A stretch of DNA of 64,000 nucleotides from Candidatus Poribacteria bacterium (GCA_022821065.1 JAJEEK010000006.1:34953-98952), one strand, 5' to 3'. Positions 44,552 to 53,382 are shown, counted from the stretch's first letter. Numbers and translations are program-made. Notes: generated by a model not told the origin, from the sequence alone.

Positions 44552-44625
44552 GCGCCTGTAGCTCAGTGGATTAGAGCATCTGACTACGGATCAGAAGGCC
44601 GGGGGTTCGAATCCTCTCAGGCGCT
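44552..44625 (+). tRNA. tRNA-Arg (anticodon ACG)
   Basis: Acceptor GCGCCTG / CAGGCGC; anticodon loop CTACGGA gives ACG, whose A34 must be deaminated to inosine by TadA to read CGC and CGA. The tadA gene follows after 11 bp. Confidence 0.92.
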
Positions 44626-44636
44626 TTTAACAGGCA

Positions 44637-45116
44637 ATGACTCGACAGGATATGGATCGCGACCGTTTCTGGATGGCACAGGCACTTGCGTTAGCACGGA
44701 AAGCTTCCGAGGAAGGCGAAGTACCGGTCGGCGCGGTTCTTGTTCGTGATGATGTCTGTATCGCCGAAGCGTATAACCGACGCGAACAGTCTGGCAGTCC
44801 GATTGCGCACGCAGAGATGCTTGCGATACAAGCGGCGTCCGAAGAAATTGGGAACTGGCGATTCACGGATACCACACTTTATGTGACGTTGGAGCCGTGT
44901 GCGATGTGCGCCGGTGCGATTGTGTTAGCGCGTATTCCGAATGTTGTTTACGCAGCGAGCGACCCTAAAGCGGGTGCAGCTGGCACACTTTACAACATCC
45001 TTCAAGATGAACGGTTGAATCATCGTGTCGAATTGGTCAGTGGTGTGTTGGCAGATGAGAGCAGCGCGCTCCTGAAATCTTTTTTTCAACAACGCCGCCG
45101 TAAACGTGATAAATGA
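44637..45116 (+). CDS. tadA: tRNA-specific adenosine deaminase
   Basis: 159 residues. TadA converts adenosine 34 of tRNA-Arg(ACG) to inosine. Zinc and proton-transfer motif HAE at 58-60 (PIAHAEMLAIQAA), zinc ligands in EPCAMCAGAI (C88, C91), and N-terminal PVGAVLV. ATG at 44637 chosen; the alternative ATG at 44652 also keeps the fold. It lies 11 bp after the gene for its own substrate tRNA, and the next tRNA begins one base after its stop, so it appears embedded in a tRNA operon. Confidence 0.95.
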   Translation: MTRQDMDRDRFWMAQALALARKASEEGEVPVGAVLVRDDVCIAEAYNRREQSGSPIAHAEMLAIQAASEEIGNWRFTDTTLYVTLEPCAMCAGAIVLARIPNVVYAASDPKAGAAGTLYNILQDERLNHRVELVSGVLADESSALLKSFFQQRRRKRDK

Positions 45117-45201
45117 GGAGAGATGCAGGAGTGGTTGAACTGGACAGTCTCGAAAACTGTTGTGGCGCAAGTCACCGTGGGTTCGAATCCCACTCTCTCC
45201 G
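45117..45201 (+). tRNA. tRNA-Ser (anticodon CGA)
   Basis: Acceptor GGAGAGA / TCTCTCC, class II variable arm, anticodon CGA in CTCGAAA. It begins at the base directly after the tadA stop codon. Confidence 0.93.
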
Positions 45202-45244
45202 TTCAGAACGGGGTTTCACGCGGAAGTCTCAATTGATATTTTTT

Positions 45245-45317
45245 GGGGCAGTAGCTCAGTTGGGAGAGTGCATCCCTCGCACGGATGAGGTCACGGGTTC
45301 AAATCCCGTCTGCTCCA
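45245..45317 (+). tRNA. tRNA-Ala (anticodon CGC)
   Basis: Acceptor GGGGCAG / CTGCTCC with the alanine identity pair G3-U70, anticodon loop CTCGCAC, 73 bases with A discriminator. Confidence 0.93.
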
Positions 45318-45455
45318 TACTTAATAGTTTTCAGTTAACAGTAACCAGTACGCAGTTAAAGAGGTATCTTGTGGAAGTATCAGCAAGTGTTTCAGCCACA
45401 AGTGTGTGACTGAAAACTGAAAGCGTAGCGTACTGACAACTGATAACCATAAAAC

Positions 45456-45547
45456 GGAGAGATGCAGGAGTTGGTTGAACTGGCATGACTGGAAATCATG
45501 TGTGCTGTTTTGCAGTACCGTGGGTTCGAATCCCACTCTCTCCGCCA
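45456..45547 (+). tRNA. tRNA-Ser (anticodon GGA)
   Basis: Acceptor GGAGAGA / TCTCTCC, long variable arm, anticodon GGA in CTGGAAA, encoded CCA. Reads UCC/UCU. With TGA, GCT and CGA, this completes a full serine set in 1.3 kb. Confidence 0.93.
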
Positions 45548-45572
45548 GTTTTTTTGGGAGATAAGTGAGCCT

Positions 45573-45845
45573 TGACTATGCTAGGTGGGGAGGTAGCGGT
45601 GCCCTGTATCTGCAATCCGCTAAAGCAGGACTGAACCCCCGGCATGCGGCCTGTTTCTGTGAGGTCTGTCCCGCGCACGTAGCGTTGATGGTTGGGTCTT
45701 GAGCAACGAGCGCTTGTTGAACCCCGTCAGGTCCGGAAGGAAGCAGCGGTAGATGAGTTGCGCGTGTGACGCAAGGGTGCCTGACCTGAGTTAACGACGC
45801 GGGCAACGCTTGGAGGAATTTGTCAACTCTGGGTGCATAGTCATT
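45573..45845 (+). ncRNA. ffs: signal recognition particle RNA, long bacterial form
   Basis: About 270 bases. Alu-type domain GGTGGGGAGGTAGCGGTGCC near the 5' end, the conserved apical S domain GTCAGGTCCGGAAGGAAGCA in the middle, and matching ends GACTATGC (45574) with GCATAGTC (45835). A T-rich stretch follows (ATTTTTTAGG). It acts with Ffh in targeting membrane proteins. It lies in the conserved tadA-ffs-dnaX order. Confidence 0.93.
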
Positions 45846-45913
45846 TTTTAGGTATATTAACACGGCTGTCCACTTCCGGTTCCCCCAGCTAAACCTACAA
45901 GAGAGGATTTGCA

Positions 45914-47680
45914 ATGTCTTACGAGGTTCTCGCCCAAAGATGGCGTCCGCAAAACTTCAGTGACGTTGTAGGACAGGAGCACGTTACCACAACGTTAAAA
46001 AATCAGATTCTGTCTGAACGCGTCGGGCATGCTTATCTTTTCTGGGGGCCCCGTGGCACTGGTAAAACGACCATCGCTCGTATCCTCGCCAAAGCCGTCA
46101 ACTGCCCCAACCGTATCCAAGAGACCGAATTCGATACCTCCAAGACTGCGGAACCTTGTAACCAATGCGTCTTCTGTGAAGAAATTTCGCAAGGCAGAGC
46201 ACTTGACGTATTTGAGATGGATGCCGCCTCGAATCGCGGTATTGATACGATCAGAGACCTTCGCGAAAATGTAAAACTCTCCCCCGCGACCTGTTCCTAC
46301 AAAATCTATATTATTGATGAAGCGCACATGCTTTCAACGGAGGCGTTCAACGCGCTGCTTAAAACGCTCGAAGAACCGCCGCCACACGTCATCTTCATCA
46401 TGGCAACGACGGAACACGCCAAAATCCCGAAGACGATCAGTTCCCGCTGCCAAGATTTCGATTTCCGACACCTCGAAAATGAGAAAATTATCGAACGGTT
46501 ACAATTAATCGCCGAAACGGAAGAGGTGGCAGCCGATCTGGATGTTCTGACGCTTATCACGCGTCAGTCTGAAGGCTGTTTACGGGACGCTGAAAACTTG
46601 TTGGAACGTCTCGTCTCGTCTGCTGGTAAAGAATTGACGGTTGATGCCGTTGAACAGATCATCGGACTCGGCTCAAGTTCGCTTCTCCGAGAACTGACAA
46701 CGGCGATTATGAGGCGGGACCTCGCGAAGAGCCTAAAAACGCTCAATAACCTTGCGAAACAGGGAACCGACCTCTCGCAGTGTCTTGACCAATTGGTGGT
46801 CTATTTTCGGGATCTACGACTTTTGGCAATCGATGACGGCTTAAGCGAACTGATTCAGAGCCCGAAATCAGATTTGCCAGAACTCAAGGAGAAGGCGGAA
46901 CAGATGTCGGTGAACCGGCTGTCACGGATTATCAAGATTTTGATGCAGACCGGCCGCGACATCAAAACTTACGGTTACCCGCAACTCCAATTAGAGGCTG
47001 CGTTTATTCAGATGAACTCGCTTGAAGAGGGGGTCCCGCTCCAAGAGATCGTCGATAAACTCTCCGAACTTGAGCAGAAGTTTGATACCGCTGGGATTTC
47101 GGCACCGCAGCGACAACAGATGCCACTCTCAGATTTTCAGCCACCCGACGAACAGAACGCATCGGCAGAGAAGCCATCGGAAACCAAGAGGTTTCCGAAA
47201 GCCGAAAGCCAAAAGCCGAAAGCCATTCTTCCGACAACCCCCGCTCCCTCCAAGGCATCCACTGCACCCACTTCACTCCCCCAGACAGCCACCCACGATC
47301 TTGAGGATCTACCGCTATTCTGGGAGGATGTTAAGTCAAAACTCCCAATGGGGAGAATCCGAAACGCCTTGTTAGATAAATCTGTGCCGACTGTGAATGG
47401 TACAAACACGGTGACAATCGCGTGCTCACCTTCTTTTCTGCCTACAGTTCAGGATGCAGACAAGAAAATGATTGCCGATGCAATCGGACAGGCAGTCGGT
47501 GTTCCTGTCAATATTGAGTTAGCTGCGTTGGAGGCTGCTGCGGAATCAACATCTTCTGAAGACAGAACAGAGAAAGAGGAACGAAAGACACCACTCATGC
47601 GTAAAATTGAAGCACAGGACGATCCGCAGCTCAAAACGGCACTTGATCTTTTTGGGGCTGAGGTTCTCGAAACGCAATAA
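45914..47680 (+). CDS. dnaX: DNA polymerase III subunit gamma/tau
   Basis: 588 residues. Clamp-loader AAA+ protein: MSYEVLAQRWRPQNFSDVVGQEHV, Walker A GPRGTGKTT, zinc ligands in CNQCVFCEE, Walker B IIDEAHML, sensor motif PPHVIFIMATTEH. The C-terminal tau part (about 380-588) binds the polymerase. The linker contains RFPKAESQKPKAILPTT, encoded by the GCCGAAAGCC-type repeat (about 47190-47230) inserted in frame. No obvious gamma frameshift site is seen. Followed by ybaB and recR in conserved order. Confidence 0.95.
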   Translation: MSYEVLAQRWRPQNFSDVVGQEHVTTTLKNQILSERVGHAYLFWGPRGTGKTTIARILAKAVNCPNRIQETEFDTSKTAEPCNQCVFCEEISQGRALDVFEMDAASNRGIDTIRDLRENVKLSPATCSYKIYIIDEAHMLSTEAFNALLKTLEEPPPHVIFIMATTEHAKIPKTISSRCQDFDFRHLENEKIIERLQLIAETEEVAADLDVLTLITRQSEGCLRDAENLLERLVSSAGKELTVDAVEQIIGLGSSSLLRELTTAIMRRDLAKSLKTLNNLAKQGTDLSQCLDQLVVYFRDLRLLAIDDGLSELIQSPKSDLPELKEKAEQMSVNRLSRIIKILMQTGRDIKTYGYPQLQLEAAFIQMNSLEEGVPLQEIVDKLSELEQKFDTAGISAPQRQQMPLSDFQPPDEQNASAEKPSETKRFPKAESQKPKAILPTTPAPSKASTAPTSLPQTATHDLEDLPLFWEDVKSKLPMGRIRNALLDKSVPTVNGTNTVTIACSPSFLPTVQDADKKMIADAIGQAVGVPVNIELAALEAAAESTSSEDRTEKEERKTPLMRKIEAQDDPQLKTALDLFGAEVLETQ

Positions 47681-47682
47681 CA

Positions 47683-47811
47683 ACTGAGACAGTAACCAGT
47701 GGCCAGTTACCAGTTAAAGAAAACACTGTGTTATCCGAACACCTCTTAACTGGTTACTGGAAGCGTAGCGTACTGGGTACTGGTTACTTCTCCGTAAGGA
47801 AAGTTTAAAAT
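47683..47811. repeat. CCAGTTACCAGT-type repeat block between dnaX and ybaB
   Basis: Words CCAGTGGCCAGTTACCAGTT and AACTGGTTACTGG in opposite orientations can form a long interrupted hairpin. It ends with CCGTAAGGAAAGTTTAAAA (47792-47810), a copy of the recurrent leader ahead of the STAS gene at 53044. Confidence 0.75.
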
Positions 47812-48120
47812 ATGAAAATGAATGACCTGATGAAACAGGCACAACAGATGCAGAAACGGATGCTCGAAATCCGTGAAGAACTCGCGAATCGAACCGTTGA
47901 AGCAACAGTCGGCGGTGGCATGGTGACCGCTGTTGTCAACGGGCAACAAGAGGTTATCTCGCTCCGGATTACACCGGAAGTCGTTGACCCTGAAGATACC
48001 GAGATGCTTGAAGATTTGATTGTGGCAGCAGTTAACGAAGCACTGCAACAATCCCAAGAATTGATGTCTGCAGAAATGAGTAAGTTGACCGGCGGTCTAA
48101 AAATTCCAGGACTCCCGTAA
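47812..48120 (+). CDS. ybaB: YbaB/EbfC-family nucleoid-associated protein
   Basis: 102 residues, normal size. MKMNDLMKQAQQMQKRMLEIREELANRTVEATVGGGMVTAVVNGQQ is characteristic, closing with LPGLP-like IPGLP. Dimeric DNA-binding protein that coats DNA as small tweezers. Between dnaX and recR as in most bacteria; separated from dnaX by 131 bp of repeat. Confidence 0.93.
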   Translation: MKMNDLMKQAQQMQKRMLEIREELANRTVEATVGGGMVTAVVNGQQEVISLRITPEVVDPEDTEMLEDLIVAAVNEALQQSQELMSAEMSKLTGGLKIPGLP

Positions 48121-48421
48121 GAATAGCCGTCAGGGGGAATAGTTAACAGTGAAGCGGTTACCAGTACCCAGTACCCAGTTAAAGAGGCAGTCAGCAAAGA
48201 GGCAGTCGGCAAGAGGGGAAGTGGCAATCAGCAAAGAGGGGCGTTCGCTGCGCTCACTGTCAGCGGTCGGTAAAGAGGTGTTAGGTTAGCACAATGTTTC
48301 TTACCGATAGCCTCTTAGCCGAAAGCCGAAAGCCATTCTTCCGAAAGCCGAAAGCCGAAAGCCATTCCTCTTTTCTGGTAACTGGTAACTGGTAACTTGA
48401 AAAACTGGCGACTCCTACATA
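48121..48421. repeat. composite repeat block between ybaB and recR
   Basis: About 300 bp containing CAGTACCCAGTT words, then GGCAGTCAGCAAAGAGG, GCGTTCGCTGCGCTCACTG, ACAATGTTTCTTACCGATAG, GCCGAAAGCCGAAAGCC and CTGGTAACTGGTAACTGG. The central 200 bp is the reverse complement of the block at 26050-26327, but without its palindromic insert. Confidence 0.8.
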
Positions 48422-49036
48422 ATGCAAGAATATCCGAAACCGCTGGCGCGGCTCATTACTGAGCTCCAAAAACTACCGACGATTGGTCAAAAAACAGCAC
48501 AGCGTTTAGCTTTCTTTATGTTGAAACTGCCTGACACCGAAACCGCTCAGATTGCGGAAGCCATCGCACAGGTCAAACAGCAACTCTCTTATTGCGATGT
48601 GTGTAGTATGATTACGGATGCGAATCCGTGCTATATCTGTACCAGTCCGCGCCGGAACCAGCAGTTAATCTGCGTCGTTGAAGAATCAGACGATCTATGG
48701 GCAATTGAGAGGACTAACGGCTACACCGGACTCTATCATGTACTCGGCGGTGTTCTGTCTCCATTGGACGGTACAGGACCTGAGGAACTCGGAATTAATA
48801 AACTCTTTCAACGTATCAAGGATTCCGCTGAAAATGACGCGCCAGTGCAAGAGGTGATTCTCGCAACGAATTGGACAACAGAAGGACAAGCGACGGCGCT
48901 TTATCTCACGCAGCACTTGGAGACGTTTGATATTGCCGTCACGCGTATCGCTTACGGGATCCCTGTCGGCGGAGATTTGGAATACATTGATGAAGTAACC
49001 CTTGCAAAAGCGTTGGAAGGCAGGCGAAAGGCTTAA
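48422..49036 (+). CDS. recR: recombination mediator RecR
   Basis: 204 residues. RecR, acting with RecFO in gap repair. N-terminal helix-hairpin-helix (LQKLPTIGQKTAQRLAFFML), Cys4 zinc finger CDVCSMITDANPCYIC, and TOPRIM domain with LICVVEESDD and GIPVGGDLEYIDEVTLAKAL at the end. The stop overlaps the next ATG (TAATG at 49034-49038). Confidence 0.96.
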   Translation: MQEYPKPLARLITELQKLPTIGQKTAQRLAFFMLKLPDTETAQIAEAIAQVKQQLSYCDVCSMITDANPCYICTSPRRNQQLICVVEESDDLWAIERTNGYTGLYHVLGGVLSPLDGTGPEELGINKLFQRIKDSAENDAPVQEVILATNWTTEGQATALYLTQHLETFDIAVTRIAYGIPVGGDLEYIDEVTLAKALEGRRKA

Positions 49037-50028
49037 TGAATGCGCGAAGGCTCGTACTCCTTTTAATCTATCTCTGTTGCGGTGTGTTGAGCATCGCGTG
49101 TGCAGAACCGGATTCCGATAACCGGAATATAGAACCGACAGATGCGACGCAGGTCAAGGTGGGTACCGCTCGCGAGGCGAACCTAACGTTCAGTGCCCAA
49201 CGCGCCTTTGCTATGTTAGAAAAGCAGTGTGAATTCGGACCGAGACCGCCCGGTTCGGCAGCGCATCGAGAAACACAGAATTATCTCTTTATGGAACTCC
49301 AGAAGTATACGAACAGCGTGGCACTGCAACCGCTCGAATACACGGTAGACGGTAAAACGCTACATCTGAACAATATTTTGGCGGAGTTCGTACCCGGGGG
49401 GCCATCCGTTAGTGGGAAGCCGCGGACTGGAGAGACACTGCTACTCGCTGCGCATTGGGATACGCGTCCTATCGCTGACCACGACCCGAACCCTGAAAAT
49501 CGGGATACACCGATCCTCGGTGCCAACGACGGTGCTTCCGGTGTCGCCGTGCTGCTCGAACTTGCGAGGGTCTTTAAGGCGCATCCACCCCCGCGGCGGA
49601 TTGTTATCGTCCTTTTTGATGGCGAAGATTACGGCAGAACTGGTGACGATATGTTTATCGGTTCCCGGTACTTCGCACGAAACCTTGGCAAATGGAAACC
49701 CGACTACGGGATACTGTTAGACATGGTAGGCGACAAGGAGTTAACGCTACCGATAGAGGCGAACTCTTGGAACGCGAACCGAGAATTTACCGCTGCGATA
49801 TGGAATCGCGCAGCGGTGCTCGGTTTAGCACCGTTCCAACAACGTTTGGGTCCCGCAATTATGGACGATCACGTACCACTCATCAAGGTCGGGATCCCGA
49901 TGGTGGATATCATCGACTTCGATTACCCGTATTGGCACACAATTGAAGACACGGTCGATAAGTGTAGTCCGAAAAGTTTAGAAGTTGTCGCAACTCTCGT
50001 GATTAGCATCGTTTATGATGGACTTTAA
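49036..50028 (+). CDS. M28-family peptidase / glutaminyl cyclase-like lipoprotein
   Basis: 330 residues. The signal peptide MNARRLVLLLIYLCCGVLSIACA has a lipobox-like ending (SIAC), so the protein may be membrane-anchored. Zinc aminopeptidase motifs of the M28 family: AAHWDTRP, GANDGASGVAVLLEL, VLFDGEDYG and the final WHTIEDTVDKC. The lengths and PRPPGSAAHRETQNYL fit glutaminyl-peptide cyclotransferase-like members. Coupled to recR by a one-base overlap. Confidence 0.88.
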   Translation: MNARRLVLLLIYLCCGVLSIACAEPDSDNRNIEPTDATQVKVGTAREANLTFSAQRAFAMLEKQCEFGPRPPGSAAHRETQNYLFMELQKYTNSVALQPLEYTVDGKTLHLNNILAEFVPGGPSVSGKPRTGETLLLAAHWDTRPIADHDPNPENRDTPILGANDGASGVAVLLELARVFKAHPPPRRIVIVLFDGEDYGRTGDDMFIGSRYFARNLGKWKPDYGILLDMVGDKELTLPIEANSWNANREFTAAIWNRAAVLGLAPFQQRLGPAIMDDHVPLIKVGIPMVDIIDFDYPYWHTIEDTVDKCSPKSLEVVATLVISIVYDGL

Positions 50029-50146
50029 GAAGTTACCAGTACCCAGTGGCCAGTAACCAGTTAAGAAAAAGACTTGATAAATTCTTCCACTCTTTAACTG
50101 GTAACTGGTAACTGACTCACTGAAAACTGTTAACTGCGTACTCGCT
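50029..50146. repeat. CCAGTAACCAGT-type repeat block ahead of mnmG
   Basis: AGTTACCAGTACCCAGTGGC and GTAACCAGTTAAG face CTTTAACTGGTAACTGG, making an interrupted inverted repeat of about 100 bp. No gene. Confidence 0.75.
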
Positions 50147-52096
50147 ATGAACACATATAACAAACATTACGATGTCATTGTCGTTGGTGCTGGTCATGCC
50201 GGTTGTGAAGCCGCGCTCGCTGCTGCGCGAATGGGGTGTGAAACGCTTATCGTTACGATCAACCTCGACACAATTGCGAAGATGTCCTGTAACCCTGCTA
50301 TCGGCGGACTCGCGAAGGGACACCTCGTTAAAGAGATTGATGCACTCGGCGGTGAGATGGCAATAAATATCGACAAGACCGGCATCCAATTTCGGCGTTT
50401 GAATACGAAGAAGGGACCAGCAGTCCGATCGAGTCGTGCGCAAGCCGATAAAAAGGCGTACCAAGATGAGATGAAGCGCGTTCTCGAAGCACAACCGAAA
50501 CTCGATATTAAACAGGTAATGGTCGAAGAACTGCTTGTTGAAGATGGACGGTGCATCGGAATGCTCAGCCAGACGAAGACGGCTTATTTCGGGGAGACCG
50601 TCATTCTAACGACGGGGACTTTCCTGAAAGGTATCATCCACATCGGTGATGTCTCATACAGTGCTGGTAGGGCAGGCGAATCCTCTGCTGAGAAACTCTC
50701 GGAAAGCTTCTTGAATCTCGGATTCGAGATTGGTAGACTCAAAACGGGGACACCCCCACGTGTCAATGCACAAACGGTTGACTTCAGCGAGATGGAGATT
50801 CAACCCGGAGACGACGACCCGCTTCCGTTCTCGTTCGTCACCGAGGAAATCGCACAGCCGCAACTCCCGTGCTACTTGACGTATACCAATGAGGGGACCC
50901 ACGACATCATTCGCGAGAACCTCCACCGTTCTGCGATGTACAGCGGTCGCATTGTCGGCATCGGTCCCCGTTACTGTCCCTCCATTGAGGACAAAGTCGT
51001 CCGATTTGCAGACAAAAAAGAGCATCAGGTTTTCGTAGAACCGGAGGGACGAGACACCGACGAAATCTATCTCAACGGTATCTCTGCGAGTCTCCCGGAA
51101 GATGTGCAGGTAGAGATGGTGCATAGCATCAAAGGGTTAGAAAACGCTGAGATTATGCGGTTCGGGTACGCCGTGGAATACGATTTCGCACCGGCGACAC
51201 AACTACAACCGACACTTGAGACGAAAAAAGTTCCCGGTCTCTACTTCGCTGGACAACTCAACGGTACAACGGGGTATGAAGAAGCCGCTGCACAAGGGCT
51301 CATGGCTGGCATCAACGCTGCCTTGAAGGTTAAAGGCGAAGAACCGCTTGTGCTTGATAGGGCACAGGCTTATATTGGCGTGCTTATCGACGATCTGGTC
51401 TCGTTGGACATCCGCGAACCTTACCGGATGTTCACATCGCGCGCCGAATACAGATTGGCACTCCGGGAAGACAATGCCGATCTACGACTCACTGAAATCG
51501 GTAGACGAATCGGACTCGTTGATGACGACAGATACCAGCAGTTTGAAACGAAAGCAGCGGACATCCAGACGGAATTGACACGGCTACAGGAGACGCTCCT
51601 TAAACCGACAGTAGGAACGGCTTTCGGCTTTCGGCTTTCGGCTTTCGGTAAAAAAGAAACCTCTTTGCCGATTGCCGACGCCTTCTTTGCCGATAGCCAT
51701 TTGGAAAATATCCTGAAGACAGGGGCACTAAAGCAGCCGACATCGCTTGCAGACCTCTTGAAACGTCCTGAACTGCGTTACGAACATATAACAGAGATCG
51801 CACCGCCTACTGAGATGCTACCGTCAGTGGTGACGGAACAGGTAGAAATTCAGGTTAAATACGACGGATATATCCAACGGCAACAGCGACAGATTCAACA
51901 GTTTAAGAAATTAGAGAATTTCCGAATCCCTGATACTTTTGATTATACGGACGTTCGCGGGTTAAAGACGGAAGCACGCGAAAAATTAGCGAAGATTCGT
52001 CCGACCTCTATCGGTCAAGCGTCGCGGCTGCCGGGGGTCTCGCCAGCCGATATTTCGATCCTGACGGTCATCCTTCACCAAAGGAGTAACCAGTAA
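50147..52096 (+). CDS. mnmG: tRNA uridine 5-carboxymethylaminomethyl modification enzyme MnmG
   Basis: 649 residues. FAD-dependent partner of MnmE in wobble uridine modification. FAD motif VIVVGAGHAGCEAALAAARMG, then CNPAIGGLAKGHLVKEIDALGG, GTPPRVNAQTVDF and GTTGYEEAAAQGLMAG. About 30 extra residues near 487-520 (TVGTAFGFRLSAFGKKETSL and following) are encoded by CGGCTTTCGGCTTTCGG repeats (51615-51705), lengthening the C-terminal helical part between LKPTV and LKQPTSLADLLKRPEL without breaking the frame. The enzyme should still fold, as this is a surface loop region; that is inference. Confidence 0.95.
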   Translation: MNTYNKHYDVIVVGAGHAGCEAALAAARMGCETLIVTINLDTIAKMSCNPAIGGLAKGHLVKEIDALGGEMAINIDKTGIQFRRLNTKKGPAVRSSRAQADKKAYQDEMKRVLEAQPKLDIKQVMVEELLVEDGRCIGMLSQTKTAYFGETVILTTGTFLKGIIHIGDVSYSAGRAGESSAEKLSESFLNLGFEIGRLKTGTPPRVNAQTVDFSEMEIQPGDDDPLPFSFVTEEIAQPQLPCYLTYTNEGTHDIIRENLHRSAMYSGRIVGIGPRYCPSIEDKVVRFADKKEHQVFVEPEGRDTDEIYLNGISASLPEDVQVEMVHSIKGLENAEIMRFGYAVEYDFAPATQLQPTLETKKVPGLYFAGQLNGTTGYEEAAAQGLMAGINAALKVKGEEPLVLDRAQAYIGVLIDDLVSLDIREPYRMFTSRAEYRLALREDNADLRLTEIGRRIGLVDDDRYQQFETKAADIQTELTRLQETLLKPTVGTAFGFRLSAFGKKETSLPIADAFFADSHLENILKTGALKQPTSLADLLKRPELRYEHITEIAPPTEMLPSVVTEQVEIQVKYDGYIQRQQRQIQQFKKLENFRIPDTFDYTDVRGLKTEAREKLAKIRPTSIGQASRLPGVSPADISILTVILHQRSNQ

Positions 52097-52196
52097 CCAG
52101 TTAAAGAAGTCCGTAAAGTTGTCAACTTTGAAACTTTAGCACACTTTGGAACTTTGGAACTTTCTTGCTGGTAACTGGTAACTGGAAACTGTTAAT
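52097..52196. repeat. repeat block between mnmG and rsmG
   Basis: CCAGTAACCAGTTAAAG at the left and CTGGTAACTGGTAACTGG at the right in opposite orientation, with ACTTTGGAACTTTGGAACTTT between. Confidence 0.7.
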
Positions 52197-52859
52197 GTGG
52201 CAAATCATAGTGCCGTCTTAAAAGAGACATTCAATCGGTACGGATTCCCGCTGACGACGCATCAGGCAGCACAGTTCGAGTTGTATCGGGATGAGTTGCT
52301 TCGATGGAACAAACGGATCAATCTGACTGCCATCACAGATAAGGTTGAGATTACACATAAGCACTTTCTCGATTCGTTAGGCGTTTTGGAACATATCGCA
52401 CTCAAAAGCGGCGACACTGTGATTGACATCGGAACCGGTGCTGGGTTCCCCGGAATCGCTTTGAAAATCTATGTACCCGACATCCGACTAACGCTCGTTG
52501 AAGCGTCGAAGAAGAAAGGGAGTTTTCTTAGATTTCTGATCGCGAAACTGAAGAAAGCAGACGTTGAGGTGCTGACAGAACGGGCAGAGGTTTGTGCCCA
52601 GGATCCGAATCACACGGGTGCCTACGATTGGGTCTTCACCCGCTACGTCGCGACGCTCCGAGATTCGGCATCGTATTGCATACCGTTCCTGAAACCGACG
52701 GGGAAATGGGTGGCTTACAAATCTGGGAAAGAGATAATAGACACAGAAATTAAGGAAAGCGCGACGGACCTTAATGCACTTGGCGGGAGCGTTGAAACCG
52801 TTTTCACAACTCCAGGATTCAATCGAAGTTATGTTGTGATCCGTCGTGTTACTACGTAG
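52197..52859 (+). CDS. rsmG: 16S rRNA (guanine527-N7)-methyltransferase
   Basis: 220 residues from GTG. It methylates G527 of 16S rRNA. LLRWNKRINLTAITDKVEI, then the SAM site VIDIGTGAGFPGIALKIY and TRYVATLRD are typical. Commonly sits next to mnmG, as here. The start codon directly follows a repeat block, with no good ribosome-binding site. Confidence 0.94.
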   Translation: MANHSAVLKETFNRYGFPLTTHQAAQFELYRDELLRWNKRINLTAITDKVEITHKHFLDSLGVLEHIALKSGDTVIDIGTGAGFPGIALKIYVPDIRLTLVEASKKKGSFLRFLIAKLKKADVEVLTERAEVCAQDPNHTGAYDWVFTRYVATLRDSASYCIPFLKPTGKWVAYKSGKEIIDTEIKESATDLNALGGSVETVFTTPGFNRSYVVIRRVTT

Positions 52860-52996
52860 ACCACTGACAACTGTTAACTGAAAGATTTTTCGCAGAAAAA
52901 TCGTACGACTAACTGTTAACTTATAGAAACACGAATCACAGATTTGGCAAGAACGAGCAGCCGCAACGAAGGCGCGGCGGGACAACGAAGAATGAG

Positions 52997-53047
52997 CTGA
53001 TGGCAAAGGCAACCCTGAACAAACCGCAAGGAAAGTTAAAAATATGA
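52997..53047 (+). promoter_or_regulatory. 15-residue leader ORF coupled to the STAS gene
   Basis: ATG at 53000 opens MAKATLNKPQGKLKI with TGA at 53045-53047, overlapping the STAS start (ATG at 53044) as ATGA. Its first 43 bp (52997-53039) are repeated, with one mismatch, at 53432-53474, where the same words begin the histidine kinase. Translational coupling is inferred. Confidence 0.6.
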
Positions 53048-53382
53048 ATTTTGAGACAACGATTGGAGAAGAAAACATCTCTATCCTCCATGTAGCAGGA
53101 AAGATTCTCGGGAATGCCTCCGATGTCTTTCGCAAGGCTATGGAATCGCAACTTCAAACAGGGCACGATAAATTAGTGGTTGACCTAACGGAAGTTCCAC
53201 TAATTGACAGTAGTGCGTTGGGAGCAATTGTGACGACTTTGAAGGGGTATCAGCGCTCCGGTGGAAAACTGGTTTTGCTGAAACCGCAGAAGGCAGTCCA
53301 AGAGGTATTAGAGGTGACGCAGCTCGCTACTGTTATTGAAATCTATGACACGGAGGAGGCTGCACGCGACGCTTTCATCTGA
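53044..53382 (+). CDS. STAS-domain anti-sigma factor antagonist
   Basis: 112 residues, RsbV/SpoIIAA type. The regulated Ser lies in PLIDSSALGAIVTTLKGYQ (DSS), the phosphorylation site of the family; GGKLVLLKPQKAVQEVL follows. Cytoplasmic switch protein that binds the RsbW-type kinase at 57272. It begins an Rsb-like cluster running to 58511. Translation is probably coupled to the leader ORF. Confidence 0.92.
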   Translation: MNFETTIGEENISILHVAGKILGNASDVFRKAMESQLQTGHDKLVVDLTEVPLIDSSALGAIVTTLKGYQRSGGKLVLLKPQKAVQEVLEVTQLATVIEIYDTEEAARDAFI

